Part shown: piece after piece, positions 54,051 to 62,858 of the stretch | Numbering within the stretch: the first letter of the stretch is position 1 | Layout of the letters: every line of letters begins with the position of its first letter | Assembly: GCF_029223525.1 (NCBI RefSeq) | Contig: NZ_JARHTQ010000038.1 | Coordinates: 1-64,000, forward strand | DNA length: 64,000 nucleotides | Direction: 5' to 3' | Source of the DNA: Streptantibioticus ferralitis | GTDB lineage: Bacteria; Actinomycetota; Actinomycetes; Streptomycetales; Streptomycetaceae | Translations under genes and position numbers: made by a program | The notes under the pieces: generated by a model | Told to the model about the DNA's origin: nothing | The model's database searches: none | The model's input: the letters and a program-made list of their open reading frames with translations, nothing else

Positions 54051-54593
54051 TCACCGCTGTTCGATGACGTCCTTGATGCGCTTGAGCGTGTCGTCGAGGT
54101 CCTGCTCCAGCTTGGCGGTCCAGTCGACGACGAACTGCTTGCGCTGCTCCTCGTCCAGGTCGGCCACGATGTGGTGGATTCCGGCGGTGGCCCTGCCCAT
54201 CCGGAAGTGGTGGGTCAGTACGGAGCCGTCGGCCGCGGGCTCGATGTCGAATCCCCAGATGCTTTCCTGGTCCTCGCGGGCGTGGGTGAGCATCATCCAG
54301 CGGAAGGTACGGCCGGGTTCGGCGGCGATGACCTTGGATTCGGTGTACCAGATACCGCGGATCAGCGGCGCCCAGGCGACGACCTCCTCGCTGCGGTCGT
54401 TTTCCCCTCGGAAGACCGCGCCAACTGTGCGCGGCTCACCGGAAATCCACTCGCCACCCCGGCATTCGGGGCTCCATTCGGCGCTGCGGGTCAGGTCGCT
54501 GACCACGGAGTAGACCTCGTCGGGAGTGGCCGAGACAGGTATGTCGGCGCGGAGTTCGAAAAGCGGCGAGATTTCGATGATGGATTGGCTCAT
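54051..54593 (-). CDS. SRPBCC family protein (polyketide cyclase/dehydrase-like)
   Basis: This 180-aa protein has the START-like fold pattern (RADIPVSATPDEVYSVVSDLTRSAEWSPECRGGEW; TFRWMMLTHAR; HFRMGRATAG). GGAGGA lies upstream of the ATG. It sits between an MDR reductase and the diazotase-like ligase in the minus-strand operon. This fold hosts aromatases, cyclases and small-molecule binders, so it may act on the cluster intermediate. No catalytic residue is diagnostic. Confidence 0.85.
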   Translation of the reverse strand: MSQSIIEISPLFELRADIPVSATPDEVYSVVSDLTRSAEWSPECRGGEWISGEPRTVGAVFRGENDRSEEVVAWAPLIRGIWYTESKVIAAEPGRTFRWMMLTHAREDQESIWGFDIEPAADGSVLTHHFRMGRATAGIHHIVADLDEEQRKQFVVDWTAKLEQDLDDTLKRIKDVIEQR

Positions 54594-54684
54594 GTCCGCA
54601 ATCCTCCAGAGGAACTGCCACACCAGGAAAGGGATGCGGTAAGGGTCCGTCAGGTTTGCCGTTCAACACGAATGTTGTTGATCA

Positions 54685-55698
54685 CTACTCGGCAGAAGAA
54701 GACCCGGCGGGTGCGGTACCGGTCCGCAGAATCAGCCGAATTCCGTGGGCCTCCCCCGCCTCCACCGCGCGATGCGCCTCCGCGGCCTCGCTCAACGGCA
54801 GCGTCCTGGTCCGGCGCGGCCGCAACCGGCCGTTGGCCAGCAGCCGGTTGATGGCCACCGCGGCCTCCGCGAGCTCCGCGGTGGTCGCCTGTGAGATGGC
54901 GAATCCGACCGCCGAGCAGTCCTTGAGGTACAGCGGTCCCACCGGCAGGACGGGACGGGTCCGCATCCCGGCCAGCAGCACGATCCGGCCACGCTTCGCC
55001 AACAGGCCGACCGCGGTGTCCAGATCGTTGTGCGCGGCGGTGTCCACATGCAGGTCGACGCCGTGCGCACTGGCCTGCAGAACCCGCTTGGGCACATCGG
55101 GGTCCCGGTAGTCGATGACCTCGGCGGCGCCCAGCGACCGGCAGTACTCGGCGTCCCGTGCGCTCGCCACCGCGATGACCCGGGCCCCCGCCTCGGCGGC
55201 CATCACCACCACCGCGGCGCCGACGTTCCCGGCGGCGCCGAGGACGACCACGGTCTCCCCCGGCCGCATCCGGCCGTGGGTGAACAGGGCGAGGTAGGCC
55301 GTGGCGGCCGGATGGGCCATGGCGACCGCGTCACCCGGGTCCACCCCGTCGGGCAGGTGGTAGAGCCGGTCGACGGGGACCACCGCCTGGTCGGCGGCGG
55401 CGCCCTGGCGGCCGCCGTGGCCGAGGCTGTTGCACCACACCCGGTCCCCGACGGCGAACCCGGGGGCGCCGGGTCCGGCCGCGGCGACGGTACCGACCAG
55501 GTCGCGGCCTATGACGAAGGGGAACTCGACCGGGGTGCGCCACGCACCGGACCGGACGAAGGTGTCCACGTGGTTGACGGTGGCGACCGTGACGTCCACG
55601 AGCACGTCATTCGGTCCTGGCTGCGGAGTGGGCAGCTCGCCGTAGCGGATGATCTCCGGTGGGCCGAGCTGCTCGATATAAGCGGCACGCATGGTCAT
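54685..55698 (-). CDS. MDR-superfamily NAD(P)H oxidoreductase (quinone reductase-like)
   Basis: This 337-aa protein has an N-terminal GroES-like domain (NDVLVDVTVATVNHVDTFVRSG, FVIGRDLVG) and a Rossmann domain with the NAD(P) motif VVVLGAAGNVGAAVVVMA. The structural and catalytic zinc cysteines of alcohol dehydrogenases are absent, so it is of the zinc-free quinone oxidoreductase type. It is the first gene of the nitrosuccinate operon. Diazo compounds can be reduced by NADPH (as in avenalumic acid biosynthesis), so a reductive step on the product is a possible role. ATG 55692 is an alternative start. Confidence 0.88.
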   Translation of the reverse strand: MTMRAAYIEQLGPPEIIRYGELPTPQPGPNDVLVDVTVATVNHVDTFVRSGAWRTPVEFPFVIGRDLVGTVAAAGPGAPGFAVGDRVWCNSLGHGGRQGAAADQAVVPVDRLYHLPDGVDPGDAVAMAHPAATAYLALFTHGRMRPGETVVVLGAAGNVGAAVVVMAAEAGARVIAVASARDAEYCRSLGAAEVIDYRDPDVPKRVLQASAHGVDLHVDTAAHNDLDTAVGLLAKRGRIVLLAGMRTRPVLPVGPLYLKDCSAVGFAISQATTAELAEAAVAINRLLANGRLRPRRTRTLPLSEAAEAHRAVEAGEAHGIRLILRTGTAPAGSSSAE

Positions 55699-56154
55699 GG
55701 ATTGTGAACGCGGCCCCAGCGCCCGCGGGCAGGTGCGCGCGGGGTGTGTCAGGTCCGCCCCGCACCGCCGCCCGACCGCCATCCGACCACCATCGGCCCG
55801 GCGGCCCGGCGCGCGGCGCGCGGCGGCGCGGCGTTACGGCGACCAAACGGAGGACCGGGCGCGGCGCCGGGCCCGGCCCTGCTCGCCGGACCAGACCCGG
55901 GCACGGTCACCGGCCGGCCGGAGGCCCGCATCGGCACCCCCGCCGCGCCCCCGGATCGGGCCATGGTGGTCCGGGCACACCCCCACCCGTCCATAACGGG
56001 AGATCGACGCCGGGATACCCCCACCGGGTGGTGGTCCGGCCACCACCCGCCGACGCACCCGTGTGCTCTGCGCACCTGGGCGGGACGCAGCCGTCACGCG
56101 CACCGTTGAGGTGCATTCATCAGGCTGTCCGTCTAGTCGAGATGGGGGATATCG
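55699..56154. promoter_or_regulatory. Divergent intergenic region
   Basis: These 456 bp separate the nitrosuccinate operon from the IS701-like gene. They must hold the operon promoter on the minus strand and the promoter of the IS701-like gene. No terminal inverted repeats, known operator or gene could be seen. Confidence 0.4.
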
Positions 56155-57384
56155 ATGAGTGGTATCGCTTCGTTTCCGAGCACACCGCGCCGGCAGACGC
56201 ACGAACCCAGCTATGCCAGGGCCTACGACGCGCTGCTCAGCGAACTGTGCGCCGAGCTGTTCACCTCGCTGCCCCGCAGCGACCAGCGCAGGAAGGGCAT
56301 GGACTACGTCCGCGGCCTGCTGGAGGCCAAGGGACGCAAGTCGATAAGGAACATCGCGGCACTGAGCGGCGGACAGGCCACCGAGCAGAGCCTGCACCAC
56401 TTCGTCTGCAGCTCCACCTGGGACTGGGCTCCGGTGCGCCGGGCGCTCGCCCACTACCTGGTGCGCGACACACCGCCGCACGCCTGGGTGGTGCGGCCCA
56501 TGGTGACACCCAAGGCCGGAGAGCACTCGGTGGGCGTCGACCGCCGCTACTCGTCCGCACTGGGTCAGGTACTCAACGCCCAGCAGGCAGTTGGCGTGTG
56601 GGCGGCCACCGAGGACATGAGCAGCCCGGTCAACTGGCGGCTGCACCTTTCCAAGGCCTGGATCGACGACTCCGACCGCCGCAGCCGGGCATCCATCCCG
56701 GAGGGGCTGGACGCGGAGTCGCTGGGCGACTGCGCGGTCCAGGCGTACCTTGAGATGGCGCACGGCTGGGGGCTTCCGGTACGGCCGGTGGTGATGGACG
56801 CCCGTGAGGCGGACGCCATGTCGACCGTCGGCAGACTCCGCGCCGCCGGTGCGCCGCTGCTGGTACGGATCAACCCCAGCCAGCCGCTCACCCCCGCCGA
56901 CCCGACGCTGGCCGGTCGCACCGCCGAGCCGATGGCAGCCCACCAGATCATGATGTCCATCAAGGACATGCGCCGCCCCGTGATGTGGTCCGACCACGGC
57001 CCCGGAAGCGGCATGCGCACCAGCCTGGCCGCCGCCATCCGGGTCCGGGTGCCGTCCCGCCCCACCCGGATCACCGGGCCGCAACGGGTCTCCCGAAACG
57101 GCGAGTTGGTGCTGCTGGGCGAGTGGGACACCGGGCGGAGCATGCCCGCCGAGCTCTGGCTGACCGATCTGACGGCGGTTCACCCCGCGGCACTGCTGCG
57201 CCTGAGCAAGCTGACCCGGCGGGTCGACCGCGACTTCATGCAGATCGCCGACCAGGTCGGCATCCGCGACTACGCGGGCCGCTCGTTCAGCGGCTGGCAC
57301 CGGCATGCCACCCTCGCCTCGGGGGCACATGCGGTGGCGGCGCTGGCGGGTGCGGCCGAGCGCGAGATGAGCTACGTGTCCTGA
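56155..57384 (+). CDS. IS701-type DDE transposase homologue, probably domesticated
   Basis: This 409-aa protein has the IS701-family layout: the N-terminal FTSLPRSDQRRKGMDYVRGLL and IRNIAALSG...EQSLHHFV segments, a first Asp in SVGVDRRYSSALG, a second Asp in VVMDAREAD, and the C-terminal GWHRHATLASGAHAV helix. The usual first-Asp motif (IDDTGFPKKG type) is altered. No inverted repeats or target duplications are evident around it, and it has its own ribosome site (GGGGGA). Such lone homologues occur in Streptomyces metabolite clusters and may act as regulators. It overlaps the convergent PucR-type gene by 13 nt. Confidence 0.75.
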   Translation: MSGIASFPSTPRRQTHEPSYARAYDALLSELCAELFTSLPRSDQRRKGMDYVRGLLEAKGRKSIRNIAALSGGQATEQSLHHFVCSSTWDWAPVRRALAHYLVRDTPPHAWVVRPMVTPKAGEHSVGVDRRYSSALGQVLNAQQAVGVWAATEDMSSPVNWRLHLSKAWIDDSDRRSRASIPEGLDAESLGDCAVQAYLEMAHGWGLPVRPVVMDAREADAMSTVGRLRAAGAPLLVRINPSQPLTPADPTLAGRTAEPMAAHQIMMSIKDMRRPVMWSDHGPGSGMRTSLAAAIRVRVPSRPTRITGPQRVSRNGELVLLGEWDTGRSMPAELWLTDLTAVHPAALLRLSKLTRRVDRDFMQIADQVGIRDYAGRSFSGWHRHATLASGAHAVAALAGAAEREMSYVS

Positions 57385-59339
57385 TCCGCGGAGCGCTCCT
57401 TGGCCGTGCCGGAACCACGGCGTAGCAGGCCGGAGCGCACCCGGGACAGCCGCAGCGCCAACTGCACCTCAAGCGCCCGCTCCGGCTGCTGCCACTCCGG
57501 CCCGATCAACTCACTGATCCGTTCCAGTCGCCGGGCCACCGTGTTGGGGTGCACATGCAGCTTCTTGGCCGCGTACGTGGGACTGCCACCTGCTTCGAAG
57601 TAGACCTCCAGGGTCCGGGTGAGCTCGGTCGACCGCAGGCGGTCGTAGTCGAGCACCGGCCCGATCGCCGAGTCGATGTATCCCTCGACGTCATGGTTGT
57701 CCGAGAGGAGCACCCCCAGAAATCCCAACTCCCGCGCGGACGCGGCACGCCCGATGGCCCCGAGCGAGGTCATCGCGTCAAGGCAGCGCAGCGCCTCCTG
57801 GTAGCCGTGGAACACCGATCCGGGACTCGTCACGGGACCGGCGGCGCTGGTGGTCAGCTGATGGCCGAGCAGCGGCGAGAGTTCATCGCTCACCGCCCGG
57901 GCAGCGGCCCCCGCGTCCGTCCCCGGGAGCAGGAAGACCGCACAGCCGTTGCGCATGCTCTTCAGGCCGCTCATGCGGTGCGTGTACGAGGAGGCCCAGA
58001 TGGCCGCCTTCCCCAGGGACTCGCCCTCCGGTCGGGCGATGACGACGACATGCGGTTCGTTCAGGTCGATGCCGAGCCGCCGCGCGTGCTTCTCCATCTG
58101 CTGAGGTGGGCGCGGCGGGCTGGCCAGCAGATCATCGAGGAGTTCGTCGCGTACCTGGCCTTCGGCGAAGGCGGTGCGGTTCTGCAACAGCATCTGGACG
58201 GCCGCCGCCTGGGAGACCAGGCGCAGCAGCTGCTCCTCGCGATCGCGGAGCACGCGGTCGGGGCGCAGGATGAGGGTGCCCAGGTCCTCGTTGCCCGCGG
58301 ATATCGGTGCCGCCCACAGACCGTTCTCCAAAGGCACCGGGCGGTGGGCGACATGGGCGTCCATGGTGGCCAACACGACGGCGTCCGGCTCGCCTTCCGG
58401 CATCTCGCCGGCAGTCGCCAGGGCCGCCCCGTTGGCCGCGCATATTCGCACGGCACCGTCGAGTCTTCGGCTCGCCTCCTGGGCCACGGCGTGTAAGTCA
58501 CCACCGCTCAGGACCAGTTCGATGAGGGTGTTGTGGATGTCGTCGATTTCCTTCAGCCCGACCACCAGCGCCCTGGTGCGTGAGCTCTGCGACTCCAGTT
58601 CGGTCACCGCGGCGGCGGTCCGGTCCAGCAGCATCGCCCGCTCGATGGCCACGCCCGCGAGGTCACCGAGCGAACTCATCAGTGAGATCTCGTCGGCGGT
58701 GAAGTGGCGAACGCTGCGAGAGGCAACGTACAGAGCACCGAACGGCTTCGTCCCATGGCTCAGCGGCACCGCCATGACGGCGTGCAGTTTTTCCGCCCTG
58801 ACCACTTCGTCGATGACCTCGCTGTGCCGGATCCTGTCGTCCGCGAGATATTCGGGCGTCCAGAACGGCGCGGGATTGGTCAGGACGTCGCTGCCCAGCC
58901 CGGCGTCGTCCGGCAGCCGCAGACCCACGGTGAGCGTCGATGTGTGCCCGGAGGTCGTACGTACATAGACGTATCCACCCTCGTCGTCAGGGAAGCTGAT
59001 GTACGACATGTCCACGCCGAGCAGCAGGCGCGCGCGCCTGGTGATGACGTTGAGCAGGGCATCCAGATCATGCGGTGCGGTCAGTTCGCGAGCGGTGTCG
59101 ACGAGGGCGGTGAAGCCGGCCTCGCGCTGTCTGCGCTGTTCCAACTCCGCGGAGATAGCCACCGCAAGCCGTTTGGCGTCCTCCAGGCTCTCGAGTTCCT
59201 CGTCGGTGGCACCCTTCTCGCGCGCCTGCGACACAAGGACGTCGAACTGACTTGGTGGCGCCTCGCTTGCCAGCAGCTCCAGCACGGCGTACGCGCCATT
59301 CCCCGCCCACGCCCGGTCCTGCGCCACGATGTCCCCCAC
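57372..59339 (-). CDS. GAF-domain PucR/CdaR-type transcriptional regulator
   Basis: This is a 655-aa regulator. A coiled N-terminus is followed by a GAF domain (about 75-250, LDALLNVITRRARLLLGVDMSYIS), a second sensory region, and a C-terminal PucR-type helix-turn-helix (YFEAGGSPTYAAKKLHVHPNTVARRLERI). GAF domains bind small molecules, so it may sense an intermediate. The GTG at 59339 with GGGGA eight nt upstream is preferred over ATG 59402, which lacks a ribosome site. It is divergent from the methyltransferase-ADC synthase operon and is a likely cluster regulator. Confidence 0.88.
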   Translation of the reverse strand: MGDIVAQDRAWAGNGAYAVLELLASEAPPSQFDVLVSQAREKGATDEELESLEDAKRLAVAISAELEQRRQREAGFTALVDTARELTAPHDLDALLNVITRRARLLLGVDMSYISFPDDEGGYVYVRTTSGHTSTLTVGLRLPDDAGLGSDVLTNPAPFWTPEYLADDRIRHSEVIDEVVRAEKLHAVMAVPLSHGTKPFGALYVASRSVRHFTADEISLMSSLGDLAGVAIERAMLLDRTAAAVTELESQSSRTRALVVGLKEIDDIHNTLIELVLSGGDLHAVAQEASRRLDGAVRICAANGAALATAGEMPEGEPDAVVLATMDAHVAHRPVPLENGLWAAPISAGNEDLGTLILRPDRVLRDREEQLLRLVSQAAAVQMLLQNRTAFAEGQVRDELLDDLLASPPRPPQQMEKHARRLGIDLNEPHVVVIARPEGESLGKAAIWASSYTHRMSGLKSMRNGCAVFLLPGTDAGAAARAVSDELSPLLGHQLTTSAAGPVTSPGSVFHGYQEALRCLDAMTSLGAIGRAASARELGFLGVLLSDNHDVEGYIDSAIGPVLDYDRLRSTELTRTLEVYFEAGGSPTYAAKKLHVHPNTVARRLERISELIGPEWQQPERALEVQLALRLSRVRSGLLRRGSGTAKERSADQDT

Positions 59340-59606
59340 CTTCTCGTTCCCCCGCGGCTGCACGGCTGTGAGCCATGGCATACATGCCCGGAAGTTACGC
59401 ATCGCTGCTGTCGGGAGTCAACCCGTTGTGATCGTTATGCACCCGCCCGTTGGACATGACCGTTTCGGTGAAGGTGACCGGATCACCATGCCCGCTGACC
59501 AAGCGTGTTACTGGACCACCTTCCGACAGACCCACCCGCCAGGAAAGAGTTGGGGCAGTCGACGCGTTCGGCGCCGACCCACTCAAACAGTCCATGGGGG
59601 ATGGTC

Positions 59607-60380
59607 ATGCAGGAGGTACGCAACTACGAACGCTCCCTGGAGCGCAGCCGCCAAGCGCTCCGGAACCAGGACCGGCCGTCGACGTTCACCATGTACGGTC
59701 GCGACTGGGATCTCCTCCCCAACGTGTTCGCGCCGATCTACTCGCCGTCGACGGAAACCGCCATGGGCCTGCTCGGCCTCACCGAGAGCGTGGCCGTCCC
59801 GCGTACGGGATCCATGCTGGAGGTCGGCTGCGGTACGGGGATCATCGCCGTCTCCAGCGCCCTGGCCGGGTGCGATCGCGTGGTGGCCTCGGACATCAAC
59901 CCCGAGGCGGTGCGGAACGCGGAGCTCAACGCGGCCCGGCACGGCGTCGACAACCTGGTCCGCGCCGTGGACAGCGACCTGTTCGACGGGCTCGACCAGG
60001 ACGAACGCTTCGACACCATCTTCTGGAGCTCGAACTACGTGCTCGCGCCCGAGGCCTATGAGTACGGCTCCGTCCACGAACGCGCCTACGTGGACCCCGG
60101 ATACTCCGCACATCGCCGGTTCCTGGCCGAGGCGCCGAACCGGCTCACCCCGAACGGCTCGGTCCTGCTCCACTTCTGCACCCGTGGCGATCTGGTCAGC
60201 CTGCTGCGGATAGCCGGTGAGTGCGGGCGCGGACTGCGAATGCTGCACAGCGTTCCGGTCCAGGAAGGCGAACACCACGTTGAGCACATGCTCATCGAGG
60301 TGACCGTCACACCGGAGCGTGGGGACGCCCGCCTCGGATGCGCCGAGGGGAACCGCGAGCCCGTGCGGACCCGTTCGTAA
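59607..60380 (+). CDS. SAM-dependent methyltransferase (MTS/PrmC-like fold)
   Basis: This 257-aa protein has SAM motif I MLEVGCGTGIIAVSSALAG and the acidic motif II VVASDINPEAVRNAE. At the catalytic position, PrmC- and N-methyltransferase-type enzymes have NPPY, while this one reads WSSNYVLAP, so a protein or nucleic-acid amide target is unlikely and a small-molecule substrate is more probable. ATG 59607 lies five nt after GGGGGA; ATG 59601 is too close to that site. It is first in an operon with the ADC synthase, 44 nt downstream. Confidence 0.85.
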   Translation: MQEVRNYERSLERSRQALRNQDRPSTFTMYGRDWDLLPNVFAPIYSPSTETAMGLLGLTESVAVPRTGSMLEVGCGTGIIAVSSALAGCDRVVASDINPEAVRNAELNAARHGVDNLVRAVDSDLFDGLDQDERFDTIFWSSNYVLAPEAYEYGSVHERAYVDPGYSAHRRFLAEAPNRLTPNGSVLLHFCTRGDLVSLLRIAGECGRGLRMLHSVPVQEGEHHVEHMLIEVTVTPERGDARLGCAEGNREPVRTRS

Positions 60381-60424
60381 CCTCACGTACACCGACACCA
60401 GACAAGCGACGACGGGGGAATTTC

Positions 60425-62551
60425 GTGCGCACTCTGCTGATCGACAACCATGACTCGTTCACCTACAACCTCTTCCATCTCCTGGCCGAAGTCAACGGCC
60501 GACAGCCCGAGGTCGTGGTCAACGACGACCCCCGGTGGCGGATCGAGCACCTGCGGGACTTCGACAACGTGGTGATCTCGCCCGGACCCGGAAACCCGGG
60601 GCGGGGTGCGGACTTCGGGATCTGCGCTGAGGTTCTGGAGCGCGGCGAACCACCGATGCTCGGGGTGTGCCTGGGACACCAGGGGCTGGCGCTGTTCCAC
60701 GGGGGACAGGTGGCGCGGGCACCACAGCCGTACCACGGACGAGTCTCGTCCGTGGTGCACACGCAGACCGAGCTGTTCGCCGGAATCCCCTCGCCGTTCG
60801 AGGTGGTCCGCTACCACTCGCTCGCCGTCGACCAGTTGCCCAGCGTCCTGGAGGCGACCGCGTGGACGCCGGACGGCATCCTGATGGCGATCCGGCACCG
60901 GGAGCGCCCGCTGTGGGGCGTGCAGTTCCACCCCGAGTCGATCGGCGGCACCCACGGTCTGCAACTGCTGGACAATTTCCGCCAGTTGAGCGAACCCAAC
61001 CGTCGCCACGCCCCGCGCGTACTTCCGCTGGGCACCGCACTGGCCGCACCGGCCCCGGCAGCTGCGCCGGTACGCGCCCAGCGGGCGGAGCGGCGGCAAC
61101 TGCGCGTTCTGGTGGAGGCCCTGGACACCCGCTGGAACGACGAGGTGGCCTTCGACGAGCTGTTCCGCGGCGGTGACCACGCGTACTGGCTGGACAGCAG
61201 CCGCCGTGACCCCGGCACCGGACGATTCTCGATCATGGGGGACGCCACCGGGCCGCTGTCCAGGGTGGCCACGGCCGACATCTGGAGCAGCACGGTGACG
61301 GTGCGGTCCACCGACTCGACCGAGATCGTCACCGGTGAGTTCCTGACCTGGCTCGACGGTGACCTGCGGGCAACGCACACCGAAGTACCGGAGCTGCCCT
61401 TCGACTTCGCGCTCGGCTGGGTGGGATACCTGGGCTACGAGCTGAAGGCCGAATGCGGTGGCGACCGAACGCACCGTTCCGAAGAGCCCGACGCCGTCAT
61501 GGTGTTCAGCGACCGAGCGCTGGTCTTCGACCACCACGAGGGCACCAGCTATCTGCTCGCCCTCGTGGAGGACGGCGAGGAGGGCGCCGCCCGCGCGTGG
61601 CTGGCCGACGCGGCCGAGCGACTGGACAAGATCGCGGACCGGCGGCCGCGGTGGGCCGGGCCCCAGGAGCCGCTCGGTGAGCTGCGGTTGCGCCATGACC
61701 GCGAGGCCTACCTGGAGTTGATCGACGTCTGCCAGCAGGAGATCGCCGCCGGTGAGACCTACGAGGTCTGCCTGACCAACATGGCCGAGGCGCACGGCGC
61801 CCTCGACCCGTGGCAGGGCTACCGACTGCTGCGCCGCTCCACCCCGACCTCGTTCGGCGCGCTGCTCAGCTTCGGCGGGGTGAGCGTGCTCAGCGCCTCG
61901 CCGGAGCGGTTCCTGCGCATCGACCGCAACGGCGTCGCGGAGTCGAAGCCGATCAAGGGCACCAGACCGCGCGGCGAGACCTCCATGGAGGACACCAAGT
62001 TGATGACCGACCTGATGACCAACGAGAAGGACCGCGCGGAGAACCTGATGATCGTGGACCTGGTCCGCAACGACCTCGGTCGCTGCGCGCAGGTCGGCTC
62101 GGTCCAGGCCAAGGACATCTTCCAGGTGGAGACCTACGCCACCGTCCATCAGCTGGTCAGCACAGTCCGGGCCCGGCTGCGCGAGGACAGCTCGGCCGTC
62201 GACTGCGTACGAGCCGCCTTCCCCGCCGGGTCGATGACCGGAGCGCCGAAGCTGCGCACCATGCAGATCATCGACCGTCTGGAAGCCGGGCCGCGCGGGG
62301 TCTACTCGGGCGCCATCGGCTACTTCTCGCTGAGCGGCGCGGCCGACCTCAACGTGGTGATCCGTACCGCGGTGGTCACTTCTGACCGGGTCCGCTACGG
62401 GGTGGGCGGTGCGATCATCGCGCTCTCCGACGCGGAGGCGGAGTTCGAGGAGACTGCGGTGAAGGCGGTTCCGCTCGTGTGCCTGACTGGCGCGGAGTTT
62501 CCGCGCCGGCGTCGGGGGGTCGCGTCCCCCGCGGCGGCGACAGCGCGGTGA
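60425..62551 (+). CDS. pabAB: Fused aminodeoxychorismate synthase (PabA-PabB)
   Basis: This 708-aa bifunctional enzyme makes 4-amino-4-deoxychorismate from chorismate and glutamine. The N-terminal amidotransferase has the Cys82 nucleophile (GVCLGHQG) and His169/Glu171 (VQFHPES). The C-terminal chorismate-binding domain carries PIKGTRPRGE, with Lys511 in the position diagnostic for aminodeoxychorismate (not anthranilate) synthase, plus GSMTGAPKLRTM. The amidotransferase-first order is that of PabAB/PapA enzymes in antibiotic clusters and unlike PhzE. GTG 60425 follows GGGGGAA. It supplies p-aminobenzoate or p-aminophenylalanine-type units; no ADC lyase is seen in the window. Confidence 0.94.
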   Translation: MRTLLIDNHDSFTYNLFHLLAEVNGRQPEVVVNDDPRWRIEHLRDFDNVVISPGPGNPGRGADFGICAEVLERGEPPMLGVCLGHQGLALFHGGQVARAPQPYHGRVSSVVHTQTELFAGIPSPFEVVRYHSLAVDQLPSVLEATAWTPDGILMAIRHRERPLWGVQFHPESIGGTHGLQLLDNFRQLSEPNRRHAPRVLPLGTALAAPAPAAAPVRAQRAERRQLRVLVEALDTRWNDEVAFDELFRGGDHAYWLDSSRRDPGTGRFSIMGDATGPLSRVATADIWSSTVTVRSTDSTEIVTGEFLTWLDGDLRATHTEVPELPFDFALGWVGYLGYELKAECGGDRTHRSEEPDAVMVFSDRALVFDHHEGTSYLLALVEDGEEGAARAWLADAAERLDKIADRRPRWAGPQEPLGELRLRHDREAYLELIDVCQQEIAAGETYEVCLTNMAEAHGALDPWQGYRLLRRSTPTSFGALLSFGGVSVLSASPERFLRIDRNGVAESKPIKGTRPRGETSMEDTKLMTDLMTNEKDRAENLMIVDLVRNDLGRCAQVGSVQAKDIFQVETYATVHQLVSTVRARLREDSSAVDCVRAAFPAGSMTGAPKLRTMQIIDRLEAGPRGVYSGAIGYFSLSGAADLNVVIRTAVVTSDRVRYGVGGAIIALSDAEAEFEETAVKAVPLVCLTGAEFPRRRRGVASPAAATAR

Positions 62552-62858
62552 CCTGGGGCCGGCCGAGCCTTGGTGGGGTGCGGTGAGTTCCCCTCCGCCG
62601 TTCCGCACCACGGGGGTTGCTCACCGTCGCGGCGGGATGATCCATCGGGGACAAGCCCCCGACACCCCCGGTGGGGTGGGACTCCCGCCCCCGGTGGGGT
62701 GGCACAACCCGATGACCCCAGCCCCACCAGGCCAGCTGCATCCCAGCAAGCCTCGGTCCGCCGAACCAGCCGCGCCCCCACCCGACGCACCCGGCGCCGG
62801 CGAGAGCGCGCCGTCGGGGCTGTTCGCCGTTGACGCCCGCACGGACGCCGTGTGGGCG
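62552..62858. other. Gap between convergent genes, with a hairpin
   Basis: These 307 bp between pabAB and the transaldolase hold no gene. A tcgggg/ccccga hairpin lies at 62645-62662, and ccggtggggtggga-like elements repeat at about 62668 and 62691. Confidence 0.5.
62645..62662. terminator. Candidate bidirectional terminator
   Basis: A 6-bp stem with a 6-nt loop lies between two convergent genes. It is weak in length but well placed. Confidence 0.4.

Noticed and set aside
60425-62551. Anthranilate synthase or PhzE-type ADIC synthase
   Set aside because: The amidotransferase comes first and the chorismate domain has PIKGT with lysine, which points to aminodeoxychorismate synthase.
60383-62611. 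Long minus-strand open frame opposite the ADC synthase
   Set aside because: Long antisense frames are common in high-GC DNA; the plus strand has full family motifs over the same bases.
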